Source of the DNA: Poronia punctata
Taxonomy: Eukaryota; Ascomycota; Sordariomycetes; Xylariales; Xylariaceae
Direction of reading: 5' to 3'
DNA length: 38,406 nt
Assembly (NCBI GenBank): GCA_022579005.1
Contig: MU401759.1
Location: 1-38,406 of the forward strand
Position 1 is the first letter of the stretch; each line of letters begins with the position of its first letter. The notes beneath the pieces were generated by a model. It was not told the DNA's origin. It searched no databases and was given only the letters and a program-made list of their open reading frames with translations. Both the position numbers and the translations under genes were made by a program. Positions 23,601-35,400 of the stretch are shown here, piece by piece.

Positions 23601-25076
23601 AGGTCTGGCAGCGCAATCTGCAGGGTTTGGAAGCACTTTGGTTGGTCAGACTCGGCGTCTTCAACTTCATGCACCTTTGTCAGGCTACTTGAAGCTTTGT
23701 CGCTAGGTGAGAGGCAGATCGTTGGTAGTTGAAACTCATGCCCTACCCAGGCAAGTAACAGGAGACTGATATGAATAAGCTCGAGGGCTTTGCCGTGCCA
23801 GAGATGATCATTGATCGATTTGGCGACGGTCGCACCCTCGACAAGTTCTCTCAGGGCATCTGGCCAGCGGCCCGCTTGAAGATACAGAGACCCTACAAGT
23901 ATAGTAGCTCGCCCCTTGCCTTTATTCCTCCATTTCTCGTTCAACCCCCCTGGCCCGAAACCCTGGACAGAAACCTTGTCGCGGCCAGCCAATTTGACAT
24001 GATCTCCGGCCGATACCGGGCGCGAACCGGATTTCTGTTCCGAGCTCGACAAATCTTTACCCGCCGCCGTTACTGAGGCAATATCATCGAATGTGGTCGG
24101 CGGGGACGAGAGCCCACTACGAACTGGCCCCGATGGTCGTCCCGAAGAGGTGGAGCCATCGGATACAAATGGGTTCGACCTGAATGGGGGCATTGAGATA
24201 CGGGCTTGGGTTCTATCCAAAGCACCACTCGAAGACGCCGACCTTGCCACTGAGGAGGCTGCATACTGAGAATTCCTTCTCGCGACCGGGGTGGCGTCTT
24301 CCGATGTCCAGGATGTTGCACCTTGGACGCCAGGTCGACCTGCAGCCTGGCCAGGGGAGTCGATGGAGGTCATGGCCTCGAATGATCTTGCAAGCGTGTT
24401 CATCTCGGCAAGTAGGAGGGAGGATATGTCACACAGGACAGTCTTGATCGTCGTTCGCTTAGATTGTTCCGGAGGCGGGACGGCTTTGATGCCTTCTGGC
24501 AACGGTATACTGCCATCGGTGGGGAATTTGTGGTCGAATATAAGCACATGGTGTGTTAGCATCTTTGGGTATATGTCCCTCAGCTCTTCCAGCTCCTGGT
24601 ATAGCGTGCGGATGTTCCTCTCCGACATAGTGGGCGCATAGCCATTGACCGATTGCCTTTTGCTGAAGGCCACATCCTCTAGTTCCCGGCCATCGGCAAT
24701 AGCCACGATAGCGAGCGGTTCTCGGAACAGGTCAAAAGGGGAAAGGGCGAGATGTGAGGGCGGCGGTAAGTGTGTGATCAAGTCGTAGAAGATAGCGCCA
24801 TCCGGGAAAGCGAGGGGCGAGAACATATCTACTCGGTAAGCAATCAGCATGCGTTAACCCCTTCAGCAAAGTTTGGCGTTATACACCCAGCGATTCGAGT
24901 TCTCTCTCACTTCGATTGGGACGCCCATCGGCGCTGATGTCGCGAAGTTGAACAACATGTTCTTGACTCAGCCTTTTGACAAAGGACTGGAAGCGCTCCC
25001 GCTTGATCTGACCGATAGGAAGCACCAAGATTCGTACCCTCGCCGGGGCGATGGGCCGCAAAGAATCCAAACTCAT
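20606..25076 (-). CDS. trs120: Trs120/TRAPPC9 (HypA-like), TRAPPII complex subunit
   Basis: Exons 25076-24911 and 24828-20606 give 1462 residues. The N-terminus reads IAPARVRILVLPIGQIKRERF, then GRPNRN-MFSPLAFPDG across the junction, then LALSPFDLFREPLAIVAIADG; this is the conserved start of fungal Trs120/HypA. Next come a Ser/Pro-rich linker (~209-330), a helical repeat-like segment GSLYLQAGRWPDALRELVEG (~368-387), helices around YWDEFLIR (~775), and a beta-rich half beginning near NPFIYNPF (~816), as expected for the Trs120 Ig-like domains. Trs120 is a large subunit of TRAPPII, the exchange factor for Ypt31/32 (Rab11) GTPases at the late Golgi; in Aspergillus nidulans hypA is needed for polar growth. 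Length fits the family (about 1300-1500). No frameshift or premature stop was seen, so the gene looks functional. The start at 25076 gives MSLDSLRPIAPAR, matching the family; starting at the later ATG (24850) would lose it. Confidence 0.95.
24829..24910 (-). other. Intron of trs120 (82 nt)
   Basis: Read on the - strand: donor GTGAGA at 24910, a CTGAT branch-like site about 15 nt before the acceptor, and acceptor GAGTAG ending at 24829. It interrupts an Asn codon (A then AT), giving PNRN-MFSPLAF, the family sequence. Read-through would stop after ELESLGV. Confidence 0.93.
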
Positions 25077-25238
25077 CCTAACACCGTTTCAAGGATTGGA
25101 ACTACATAGCAGGACACTCGATATGCCTGCGCGGACAGGTGAAGGCGAAGCTTCCACGAAATATCGTTCGTTGAGGCCGTTGACACAGCTAATGGGTGCT
25201 AGACCTAGATCGGCAAATCGAAACCCCCTACATCGATA
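25077..25238 (-). promoter_or_regulatory. Short upstream region of trs120
   Basis: Only 162 bp of normal-composition DNA lie between the trs120 start codon and the TA target site of a miniature transposon at 25241. It presumably contains the 5' UTR and core promoter; any further upstream control must lie inside or beyond the element. No TATA or CCAAT box stood out. Confidence 0.45.
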
Positions 25239-25240
25239 TA

Positions 25241-25989
25241 CAGTGGGTCTCGAAAACTAACAACCGGTTTTTTTCTTACAGCTTTTCTACCTTGGGAAAG
25301 CTTGCACTACGCTACGTATACTAAAGTATAAAATAAAACAAAAATACCTTTATATACTTTAAAGTTTAGGCTATTTTTAGAATATTTTATTTGAATTTTA
25401 ATTGCTATTAGTATTTATTTATTAGCGTTTAAAATAATTTATAATAATTTAAAATATAGTTTTTAATAAAGTAAAAGAAAATATAAACATTAATATTAAA
25501 CATTATAAAAAATATAATAAGCTTATATAATAACAAGTAAATAATTATATAGATTTAAGTTTTATAAAACAAGGTTTAATAGGTTTATATAAGGTTTTAA
25601 ACTATTAGCTAAATTTTTATAAAAATAGCGTTTATAAAAACACGTAATTAATAAAATAAAAATTGAGTTTTTAATACATATAAAACCGCTTTAAAAGCTA
25701 GTTTATAAATTTACTAAGTTTATATTTATAGCATTTTTATTTAATATAATATAAAGCTTTAAAAACTAAAGTTTAAAACTTTTAATTTTATTAAATTTAA
25801 AGCTTATAAGCTACTGCTATACTTAGTATATAAGCTAGCCTTATTAATATATAAATGCCTTTAATATAACTTAGTTAAAAGTATCTTTTAAGAATTTTAT
25901 TATTATAAAAGGAAAGGGTTATTAATTTTTTAAATAAGTAAGTTTTACTATAAGTTATTAAAACCGGTTATTACTTTTTAGGGCGACTG
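25241..25989 (+). mobile_element. pogo/Fot-like miniature transposon, copy 1 (749 bp)
   Basis: The left end reads CAGTGGGTCTCGAAAAC followed by TAACAACCGG. The right end, reverse-complemented, reads CAGTCGCCCTAAAAAG followed by TAATAACCGG. So the TIRs are imperfect, ~26 bp, and start CAGT. TA dinucleotides flank both ends (25239-25240 and 25990-25991), the Tc1/mariner target duplication. The TIR style and TA site suggest the pogo/Fot group. No transposase frame is present. A second copy in opposite orientation lies at 28867-29613. It directly abuts the trs120 promoter and marks the right edge of the gene island. Confidence 0.8.
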
Positions 25990-26002
25990 TAGGTTGTATA
26001 TA

Positions 26003-26402
26003 CTAGGAGGTCTACCTTTAAAAAACCCCTTTGCACAAAGAGAGGGTTACATTTTCATTTTCTATACTTTTCTACTTTCTAGGTATTTTAGGCGTATTAA
26101 GTAGGTCTTGCAACCTTATTATTGCTATATAACGCAGTTTAAAAGATAAGCTATTACTATAGCTATATTTATGCTGCGTTTTTAACTATAAACATATATA
26201 ATATAATTAATATAGAGATATTATTATAGTTTAATGTTAGTTAGTACATTAGCAGTTTTATATATAAATTGTGGTTTAAAATTAACTTAGTTGCTAATAG
26301 TTGCGCTGTAGCTATAAAGTAAAAAGCAAAAAAGTGTAGAAAATAGGTAGAAATGTAACCTCTTTTATATGCAAAGAGGGTTTTTAAAGGTAGACCTTCT
26401 AG
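26003..26402. mobile_element. 400-bp miniature inverted-repeat element
   Basis: The left end reads CTAGGAGGTCTACCTTTAAA; the right end, reverse-complemented, reads CTAGAAGGTCTACCTTTAAA. The inverted repeats continue for about 55-60 bp with few differences, including CCCTTTGCA-like and GGTTACATTT blocks. TA flanks both ends (26001-26002, 26403-26404). There is no coding capacity. It starts only 13 bp after the pogo-like copy 1 but has unrelated ends. A Tc1/mariner affiliation rests on the TA duplication alone. Confidence 0.75.
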
Positions 26403-28866
26403 TAGGTAACACTATAGCCTTAATAAAACAAGACTACTAATAAAACAACTTTTAAACAAGGCAGCTAACTTTAAGTATTTTTATCTCTTTTATAAATTAT
26501 TTATATATTGTTAAAACTTAGCTATATAGCTAAAACGTATATAATTATATAGTTATAATATATAAAAAAGTTTATTTTTTATTATAAAGTTTTTTTATAT
26601 TAAATAAGTAAAGAAAAACTTTTTATAAAAAAAGTTTTTTTATAAAGGTTTTTACTTTAGCTATATTTTATTAATTATATAAGCATTATATTAATTTTAA
26701 TCTTTTTATAACTTATTAGTTTTAGTATATTTTTTAAAATTAAAATTAAAGCTTTTAAATAATATTATATAAAGCTTTATAATTTTAAATATAGTATTAT
26801 TAACTGTTTTCTTAACTTTTTTACACTTTTATAATTACTAGTTAACATATTTTTAAAAACTAAATTGCTTTAATATTAACTAGGTAAACTTGCTATAAAA
26901 AGCTTAACTATTTATTAGTTATTATTTTAAATAAAAATATATTTAGTTTTTTAAACTAATACTAAACTTATAACTAAGCTAGCTAATAAATATAGCTTGT
27001 TTTATAGCTTAAGCTAATATAAAAAGCTTTATTTTAATAGTAAATATTATAATAATATTTTATATATTAGCTTACTAGCAAATAGACTTTTTAAATAAAG
27101 TTATTATATATATTTATAAGCTTTTTAAAATAATAATAAAATTTATAAAACTAAATTGTTAGTTATATTAAGGTTATTTTTATTATTATATTATAAAGTA
27201 AAGTATAAACTTAAATAAAAATAGTATATTATTTTGTTAATAGCAGCTTAATAAGCAAAACAAGATTATTATTAAAGTATAAAAGCTATATTTAGTTTAA
27301 TAATCATTATAATGTATTTAATAAGTCTAATCTTTTATTAATAAAGGAAAATCTTTTTTAATAGAATAATTTTATTATTACAAAGAAATTTAATAAGTTT
27401 TATTAAAGTAAATAATATTTTATAGAAAAGTTACTTTATTTATATATTTTTTTAATATAAGTAAACTTAAATAGCTAAATTAAGCTTTACTAATAGTTAT
27501 AAATAACCTTTACTTTTAAACTTTATTTTAAAGTTTAAATATTTTTATAGCTCTTTATTAGTTAATACTTTTTTAATTATTTAATATTTTAAAAAGCTTT
27601 TACTTTATAAAACTTTAAGTAAAGAACTATAAAGTTATTTATATAAATAAATATACAAATTATATCTTTTATAAAGTAATATAGCTTATAAAGCACTAGC
27701 TTTTGTTTAAGCTTTTTACGTATAAATATAAGGCTTTTTATTAAAATAACAAGTGGTTTTATAACCTATAAAAGACTTTAAAAGGCTTTTAAATAAAGCT
27801 AGGCTTTTTATAGCTTTAAAGCATTTATATTTATATATATATATTTATAAAGCATTATATTAGTAAAAGCGTTAGTTATATTATAGTATATTATTTTAAA
27901 ATTAAATTTAGTTATAAAGGTTTTAAAGGTTTTAAAAGTTTTAAAAGAATCTCTTACTAATATAAAAGTAAGTATGCTTTTATATATTTTCAAAATCTAT
28001 AAATCTTTTTATATAACTAACTAAGCTTTATACTTTAAACAAAAGATTTTTTAATTAAATTTATTGTATATACTTATATAAAGTTTAATTTTTTTTAGCT
28101 GTAAATTATATATATAGTGACTTTTTAAATAAACGTTTTTCTTAAAAAATAACTTAAAAAGCTTGTTATCAAAGCAGAGAAAAAGTAACGGTTTATAATA
28201 ATAAATTAAAATATTATTTTATAGCTTTCCTTTGAAGTATAACTATAATAGCTATTTTTTATAAAGTAATATAAAGAGTTTTGTTATGTTTTAGCTTTAT
28301 TAACTTCACTTGTTTATATACTAAACTTAAGTTTAAAAGTATATAGGCGTTTTATATTAAATATAGCCTTTTAGTACTTTATTTATTTAGTTATTTTAAT
28401 ATAAGCTAATTAGCTAAACTTTAATAGTTTAGTATAAAGCATAGCAAAACAAAGTAAAAGATTATTATAATGTATATAATAAATAATTATATTTAGCTTT
28501 TATTTAAATAAAGCAAGAAATTATTATATTGCTTAATATAATAAGCATTTTTAATTACTATAAGCATTATAACATTTAAAGATAAATATAAATGTATAAA
28601 ATAAAGTTAAAAGTTTAAGTTAGTATAAAAATAACTAGGTTTATTAAACTTAAATATATTATTATTTTAATATTTTATTCATTATTTATATTACTAGTTA
28701 TTATTAAGTTATATTTAAAGCTTTTATATTTATTTTAGTTTTTATAAAGGTAAAAGCTTTAAAGCTTAAACTGAAAAATTACAAGGTTTATTTAAAAAAA
28801 TAGTAAGTAATATATAGTTAATTATCTAAAACTTATTTTTCCTTTAATTAAGCTTTTTACTATATA
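26403..28866. other. A+T-rich block between the two pogo-like copies
   Basis: TpA-rich with no supported gene. Its left part (26540-26720) is a direct repeat of about 90-300. The - strand frame at 27993-27808 is a low-complexity Lys/Ile/Phe string and is not believed. The block could be the core of a larger element or old repeats into which the two copies inserted. Confidence 0.45.
26540..26720 (+). repeat. Dispersed repeat, copy 2
   Basis: Direct repeat of the block at about 90-300, with TTAAATAAGTAAAGA, AACTTTTTATAAAAAAA and ATAAGCATTATATTAATT in the same order. Differences are mostly C/T and G/A, as expected from RIP. Confidence 0.55.
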
Positions 28867-29613
28867 CAGTCGCCCTAAAAAGTAATAACCGCTTTTAATA
28901 ACTTATAGTAAAACTCACCTTTTTAAAAAATTAATAACCCCTTTTCTTTATAATTAAAAGATTTTTAAAAAAGTATTTTAACTAAGTTATAGTAAAGGCA
29001 TTTATATACTAATAAGGCTAGCCTATATACTAAGTATAGCAATAGCTTATAAGCTTTAAAGTTTAGTAAAATAAAAGATTTTAAACTTTAGTTTTTAAAG
29101 CTTTATATTATATTAAATAAAGATGCTAAAAGTATATATTTAGTAAACTAATAAACTAGCCTTAACCGCGGTTTTATATATACTTAAAGCTAAATTTTCT
29201 TTTTATAATTACGCATTCTTTATAAACGCTATTTTTATAGAATTTTTGCTAATAGTTTAAAACTTTATATAAACTTATTAAAATCTATTATATAAAACTT
29301 AAATACATATAAATGTTTACTTGCTATTTAATAACTTTAAACTATTTTTGTTAATTTTAATATTAATGTTTATATATATTTTTATTTTATTAAAAACTAT
29401 ATATTAAATTATTATAAGTTATTTTAAACGCTAATAGAAAAACAAGAACAACATCAAAAATTCAAAATAAAATATCTTAAATATAGCCTAGGCTTTAGAT
29501 TATATAAAGCTAATTTTATTATATTTTATACCTTAGTATACGTAGCGTAGTACAAGGTCTCCTAAGGGAAAAAAGCTGTTAAAAAATCGGTTATTACTTT
29601 TCGAGACTTACTG
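28867..29613 (-). mobile_element. pogo/Fot-like miniature transposon, copy 2 (747 bp, inverted)
   Basis: Reverse-complemented, this aligns with 25241-25989 along its whole length: CAGTAAGTCTCGAAAAG at one end, a shared CTACGCTACGTATACTAA block, a shared ATTAGCGTTTAAAATAA block, and CAGTCGCCCTAAAAAG at the other end. TA precedes the left end (28865-28866), but the right flank reads CA rather than TA, so one duplication base has changed or the end is imprecise. Length differs from copy 1 by only 2 bp. Confidence 0.8.
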
Positions 29614-31899
29614 CAGTGAATTTTATTACATTTTTAATTTTTAACATAAATTATATAATTAATTAAAATATTTTCTATTTTATATATATTAATCAACTTA
29701 TAAGTAATAAAATAACTTGTTTAAGCTTATAAACTACTTTAACCTTTAATATAAATAGCTTAGATACTTATAAAATTATACTTGCTTTAAAGGTTTATAA
29801 ATAATAATTAAGTAAATACTTGAAATATTGTTTAATTATAAAAAGTATTAATATTTCGCCTTTAATAATCTTATTATATAAGTCCTAGTTTATAGCAATA
29901 TGTTAAAGTAAGCAACTTAGCTATATTTATAATACTTTATTAATTTAATTTTTAGGCTTTTTATATATATAGCTAAACTAATATGTTAATTTGAATATTT
30001 TAATTTAAATAAATATAATTTTCACTTTTTTTACTTAGCTAATTAAGTAATAAATTCTATTAAAATTATGTAGTTAAGTTAAAAATGCTATTAAAAAGAC
30101 TTAGTATAAACGCTAGTTTTTTAATATATTATATTAGCATACCTTTTTAAATATAAAAAAAGCTTTATTTATACTTAGTAGTAAATATTTTAAAGAATAT
30201 TATTTATACTAGTTTTATATATAGTATAATTAAAGGCTTTTTATCTTTTAAAGCCGCTTTTAAGTAGCTTTGTATTTTATTAAATCTTTGTCTATATAAA
30301 GCTTTTAAGCTAAATAAGATTTATAGCAAAGTTTATATAATAACCTACGTTTTTAATTATAAAGTAAAAGGCTTTAAGTTGCTTTAAACGTTTATATTAA
30401 CGTTTTTATTTACTTGAATAGGTATAATAATATTTTAAGTATATACTAAACCTTTATTAAATATATTTTTAGTATTATATAAAAACTTATTTTATTAAAA
30501 ATATAAAAAGTAAGTTTAAATTTTAAAATTGCTAAGTGTTTAAGAATTATTGTTTTTTATATATTATTTACTACCTTTAAAGCTAGTATATATAAAACTT
30601 TATTTTAATTACTTTTTCCTTTACTATTTATAAGCTATTTATTAACCTTAACTTTTTTATATTTACAATTAAAGCTTTATAAGCTTTAATCTTTTTTCAA
30701 GTTTAAAGTTGCTTTTAATTTTTATATTAATATAGTTTATAATTTATATATTTATTTAAAAACTTTTACTAGTCTTTTAAAACATATATCTTAGTACTTA
30801 AGCAAGTTATAATATTTCTTATATATTAAATAAACGTTTTTATTATTAAAAGTGTTTTTTAAAGTTTTTTAATATAATAGCGTATTTACTTATAAAACCT
30901 ATTTACTAAGCTATAGTATATTATTAAAAACCTAAAATTTAAAAGCTTTTATAACTTTAAGCTGCTTTATATATTAAAATTAAGCCTACTTTGCTATAGA
31001 ATGCTAGTTAAGCTATTAGCTTAGTTTATAACTTAGCTAGTAAATAGTTTAACTTTTATTCTTTTTTACTTTTTTACACTTTAAAATAAGTTAATAAGTT
31101 AACCTTTTATAAAAAGGTGATTATAATAGTTAAAAGGTATAAAGATTATAGTAGTTTATAAAAGATCTATTAAAAGATTATTTAAAAATTAAAGATTGTT
31201 AAATTATATGTTAAATTAAAAAAAGGATATTATAAATACTTATTACCGCTATTCTATCAAGGCTTTAAGCAATAAAATAAGGCCTTAAAATAAAGCTATT
31301 AAAATAGTAATTGCTATAATAAGTAGCTAAAATAAAAGAAATTATAAATAAATATAAGCAATATTAGGCTATATATTTTAGTTTTTTTTCTTTACGTTTA
31401 AATTTCATTTTAAATATAAGCGTGTATTAGCTTTTATACTAAAAGTTATATTTATTACCTTTATACTTTTTTAATAATAATATTTTAAACTATAATAATA
31501 CTTAACGTTTTATTAGTAATAAGTTATTTACTAATAAAATTAACTCAGTTTAAGCTTTTTTTGCTATAATAGTAGTAGTAAAAAACGCTATATTATATAT
31601 ACTATTTTGTTAAAATTTCAGGTTTTTAAATATTAAAACTGTTTTTATTATATTTAAAAAGTACTTATATTTAAAAGTAATAAATATATAGTTTATAATC
31701 TTATTTAATATATATATTAAAATGTTAAACAATTGCTAATTTAAAAACGACGGTTTTTTATTTATAGCTTAGTTAATATGCTTTTTAAAAAAAGTATATA
31801 GCTATTTTCATTTTTTAATAATTTATTTATAATTAAAGCTTTTTAAATAAATAAAACAGTTTTAAATTGCTTAAAGCGGGTTTTAAACTTTAGGCCTAC
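29614..31899. other. A+T-rich block, unassigned
   Basis: RIP-like composition, with short stretches that retain more TC and GA steps (for example around 31.1-31.3 kb). No gene, terminal repeat or recognisable domain was found. Confidence 0.45.
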
Positions 31900-31907
31900 A
31901 TTATAAT

Positions 31908-32465
31908 CAGGGTTGTTAAATTAGTATGTAGTAATTAGTACTATATGTAGTATTACTACATGTAGTAACGGTGTAGTAACAAGATCTCAATACTAATGTA
32001 GTATTAGTATAGGCTATTACTATACTACAAAAAGTGTAGTAATTTTGTAGTAATTTTTAGTATTACTACAATTACTACAAAATTACTACAATAATTTTTC
32101 CGAATTTTTTCTGAACTTTTCCGAATTTTTCCGAATTTTTCCGAATTTTTCCGAATTTTTTTTAATTAGATTTTTTATTTTTTATATATAAAAAATTAAT
32201 TAAATTATATACAGTGTAATCTTTACTAGCTACTGTATATTTACACTGTTTTACTTCATTTTTATACAGTATTTATACTGTTTTTTAATTAAAAATTAGT
32301 ATTTTTTAGTAATTGTAGTACTACTATATACTACAGTAGTATTACTACATGTAGTATTAGTATAGGCATTTACTAACCTATGTAATATTAGTATAGGCTG
32401 TTACTAACTACATGTAGTATTAGTATAGGCAATTACTACATTAGTATTACTAATTTACAACCCTG
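31908..32465. mobile_element. hAT-like non-autonomous transposon (558 bp)
   Basis: Ends are CAGGGTTGTTAAATTAGTA and, reverse-complemented, CAGGGTTGTAAATTAGTA. A perfect 8-bp target duplication, ATTATAAT, flanks it (31900-31907 and 32466-32473); it fits the hAT preference for T at position 2 and A at position 7. CAGGG ends are usual for hAT. ATGTAGTATTAGTATAGGC-type units occur once in the left arm and, in exact or near-exact form, three times in the right arm. The centre has a 10-bp array of ccgaattttt. No transposase is encoded. Near-perfect ends, perfect duplication and little RIP suggest it is younger than its surroundings. The duplication is itself a palindrome, so by eye it could be mistaken for part of the inverted repeat. 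Confidence 0.85.
32100..32160 (+). repeat. 10-bp minisatellite, about 6 units
   Basis: Four identical ccgaattttt units (32121-32160) preceded by two variants. It lies in the core of the 558-bp hAT-like element and has the same period as the array in the core of the 1062-bp element. Confidence 0.93.
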
Positions 32466-32499
32466 ATTATAATATAATAATAATATTATATTAAAACGT

Positions 32500-35400
32500 T
32501 ATTATTTATATTTTAAAATAAGTATAAGTTAAGAAATTATAATAGAGCACTTGCTTATAAAACCTACTAGCTATACTATAAGTGCACGGACTATATAAGG
32601 GCCGAACCTATACTAACTATTAGCTATAGTTTAGCTAGTTATACTTTTTTCTATTTTTTTAGCTAGTTTAATTACTTATTTAGTTAACTAAACAAAAGTT
32701 ATTTAATATATTTAGTTTTTAAAATTGCTAGTAATATTACCTTATAACTACTTTATTGTTTAAACTTTTATACTTTTTTGTTTTTATATTTTTAAATTAT
32801 AATATAATATTTAATAAAAGAATTTAAATTAAAAACTAAGTATAGTTTGCAACTGCTAAGCAAATAACTAGCAATAATATAAACAAGCTTAATAAATTTA
32901 ATATTAAAAATAAGCAATAAAAAAAAAAGAAACTAGCTAATAGTTAAGCTAAATTTATAAATAGCTAAAAATAAAAAGGCAATAATAAATATAATAAAAA
33001 AAGCAAAAAACTTAATAATAAACTAAAAAACTTAAAATAAAATATGCTACTTATTAAAATAAATAATTAGCTAATAGCCGGCAACCTTTAAAAAGGTTAA
33101 AAAATAAAAGCTATTTTTTTTATTTTAGGCTGCTATTATATAGTAGCTTATTTAATAAAAGCTTTTATTATAATAGTTTTTATAACGGTTTAAAAAATAA
33201 AAAAAACAACTTTTTAAACTAAATTATTAATATAGTAAACTAAAATATATAATTACTTTAGCTATTTACTAAGTAAAAAAAGCTATAATATAAAAATAAT
33301 GCTAAAGCTTTTATATATAAATATAAGCAGCTAAAGTAAAATATTACTACTATAAAAATTAAAAACTAAATTATAGTTATAAAAAAAAGTAATTAGCAAA
33401 AGCTAAGCTATAAAGATTTAATATAAATTATATAAGCTTTAACGTAAGCTAAGTTTAATATTTAAATAAATTAGCTTTTTATTAAAATATATTAAATTAT
33501 AATAACTTTTAAAAAAGCTACTTTTAATAATTTTTAAAAGTTTATTTGCACAAAAATATTAACTTAAAGCTATTTAAGCAAACTTTTTAAAAGTAGTTAT
33601 ATAAGATTTAGTAAAAAAAAGAAAAAACTTAAAAGACTTTTTTTAATTAGCAAGTATTAATATAAAAGCTTAAAAGCGCTATATTGCTAAAAAATAATAG
33701 CTAATTAGCTTTTAACTATTAGTATAAACTTTAAAGAAAATTAAAAAAAGTTTTAATAAAGTAATATATATTACTTAATAATATAGTTATAATATATTAT
33801 AAAGCTAAAAAATAATAAAATACTTAGTATTATGCTAATAAAAAGTATAAATTACTATAAAAGCAAAAATATACTAAATGCTTATTAAAGTAAAAAAGTT
33901 AATAAATAATTTAAAAGCGCTTAAGCAGTTTAAAAAAAACTAATAACTTTTTAAAGCAATAAATAAATTAAAATTAAAGCAAATTAGCACGTACTAGTAA
34001 TAGCTTTATAAAGTGCTACTATTATAGTAAAAAAAAGTATATAGCTAAGTATTGCTTAAAAAATAAGTAGCTAGCATTAAATTGCTAATTACGTAAAAAT
34101 AAGCAAGAACATTTTAAATAGCTTAAAAGTAAACTATAAAACGTTTAAATAGCTTAGTTAAACTTTAAAAATAAATAATTAAAAGCTAAGCTAAAGTAAG
34201 TTAATATATTTAATTTATTTTAATAAAGTTTTATAAAATATTTAGTACTATAAAGCTATTTTATATACTAGCTATAATTTTTTTAAGTAGTAAGCGAAAG
34301 CTAAAAAAAGTTATTATAAATATAAATATAAAAGTATAAGTTAATATTATATATAAAAGCTTTAAAAAAAGCACTTATAAAAAGTAAACATTTTACTACT
34401 TTTATTAATAAAACTAAATAAAAAGCTAATATAGTATTAAGTAGCCTATATAGCTAGTTTTTAAATAGTTAATGCTTAAAAAATTAAAAAAACCTTTAAG
34501 CAAGTATTTTATATAATATATAAAAAATAAAAAACATTAAAGCTTTAAATATTATAACTAAAAATAAATTAATTAAGTATATTATTATATATAGCTTTTA
34601 CTTAATAGTTTTATAGTAAATACTAAATTTTTTTTTAAAAAAGTTTGCTAAAAACGTAGTTAGTAATTAAGCAGCGTACGTTGCTAACTTAATAAGTATA
34701 AGTATTAGTTTTAAAAAACGTTATTATTTTTTTAAAATTAATAATAAGCCTAGCACTAAAAATAAAATTAATTTATTTAAGTATTTTAAAACGTTTTAAT
34801 ATATATACTTTAAGCTATTAGTAAAAAGGTTACTAGTACTAAAAAAGTATAATCTATAATAAACCTAGTAAAAAAACATAAGTACTATTTAGTTTAATTT
34901 ATTTTACTATAAAAGCTTAATAATAAGTGCTTAAAAAGTACTTTAAAAAAGCTTTTAAATAAGCTATATATAGCACTTAAAAACAAATATAAAAGCTTTT
35001 ATTTTATATATACTAAAAAGAAAAAAAAACTATAAAGCTTTATATTAATTATAAAAACTTAAATAAAATAACTATAAAAAATTAGTAATTTTTACCTTTT
35101 ATATTAAAAGTAATAAATAAGCTAAAGTTAGCAAAGGTTTTTATAAAGCTAAACTTTAAAAATGCTTACTATTATATTTAAATTAAATATAGCAATAAGT
35201 AAAAAACTGTTTTTTAAACAAAATATAAGCATTTTAAGTATATAGTTATACTTTTTAAACTAACTACTACTTTTATAACTTTTTAAGCTTATATATATAA
35301 AGTATTAGCTAAGCTAGTAAATTATATTTATATAGTTTATTTAAATAATATTATAGTTTTTTTTTAAAGCACTTTTAGTTAGTTTATAAGCAATTAGCAA

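Noticed and set aside
20666..24641. Many + and - strand frames overlapping trs120
   Set aside because: Shadow frames of the long trs120 coding sequence; none shows a family signature.
24873..25260. + strand frames overlapping trs120 exon 1 and promoter
   Set aside because: The opposite strand encodes the conserved Trs120 N-terminus; these frames are its shadows.
27808..27993. Open frame of 61 codons (-)
   Set aside because: Low-complexity Lys/Phe/Thr repeats (FKTFKTFKTF) in RIP-like DNA; no supporting context.
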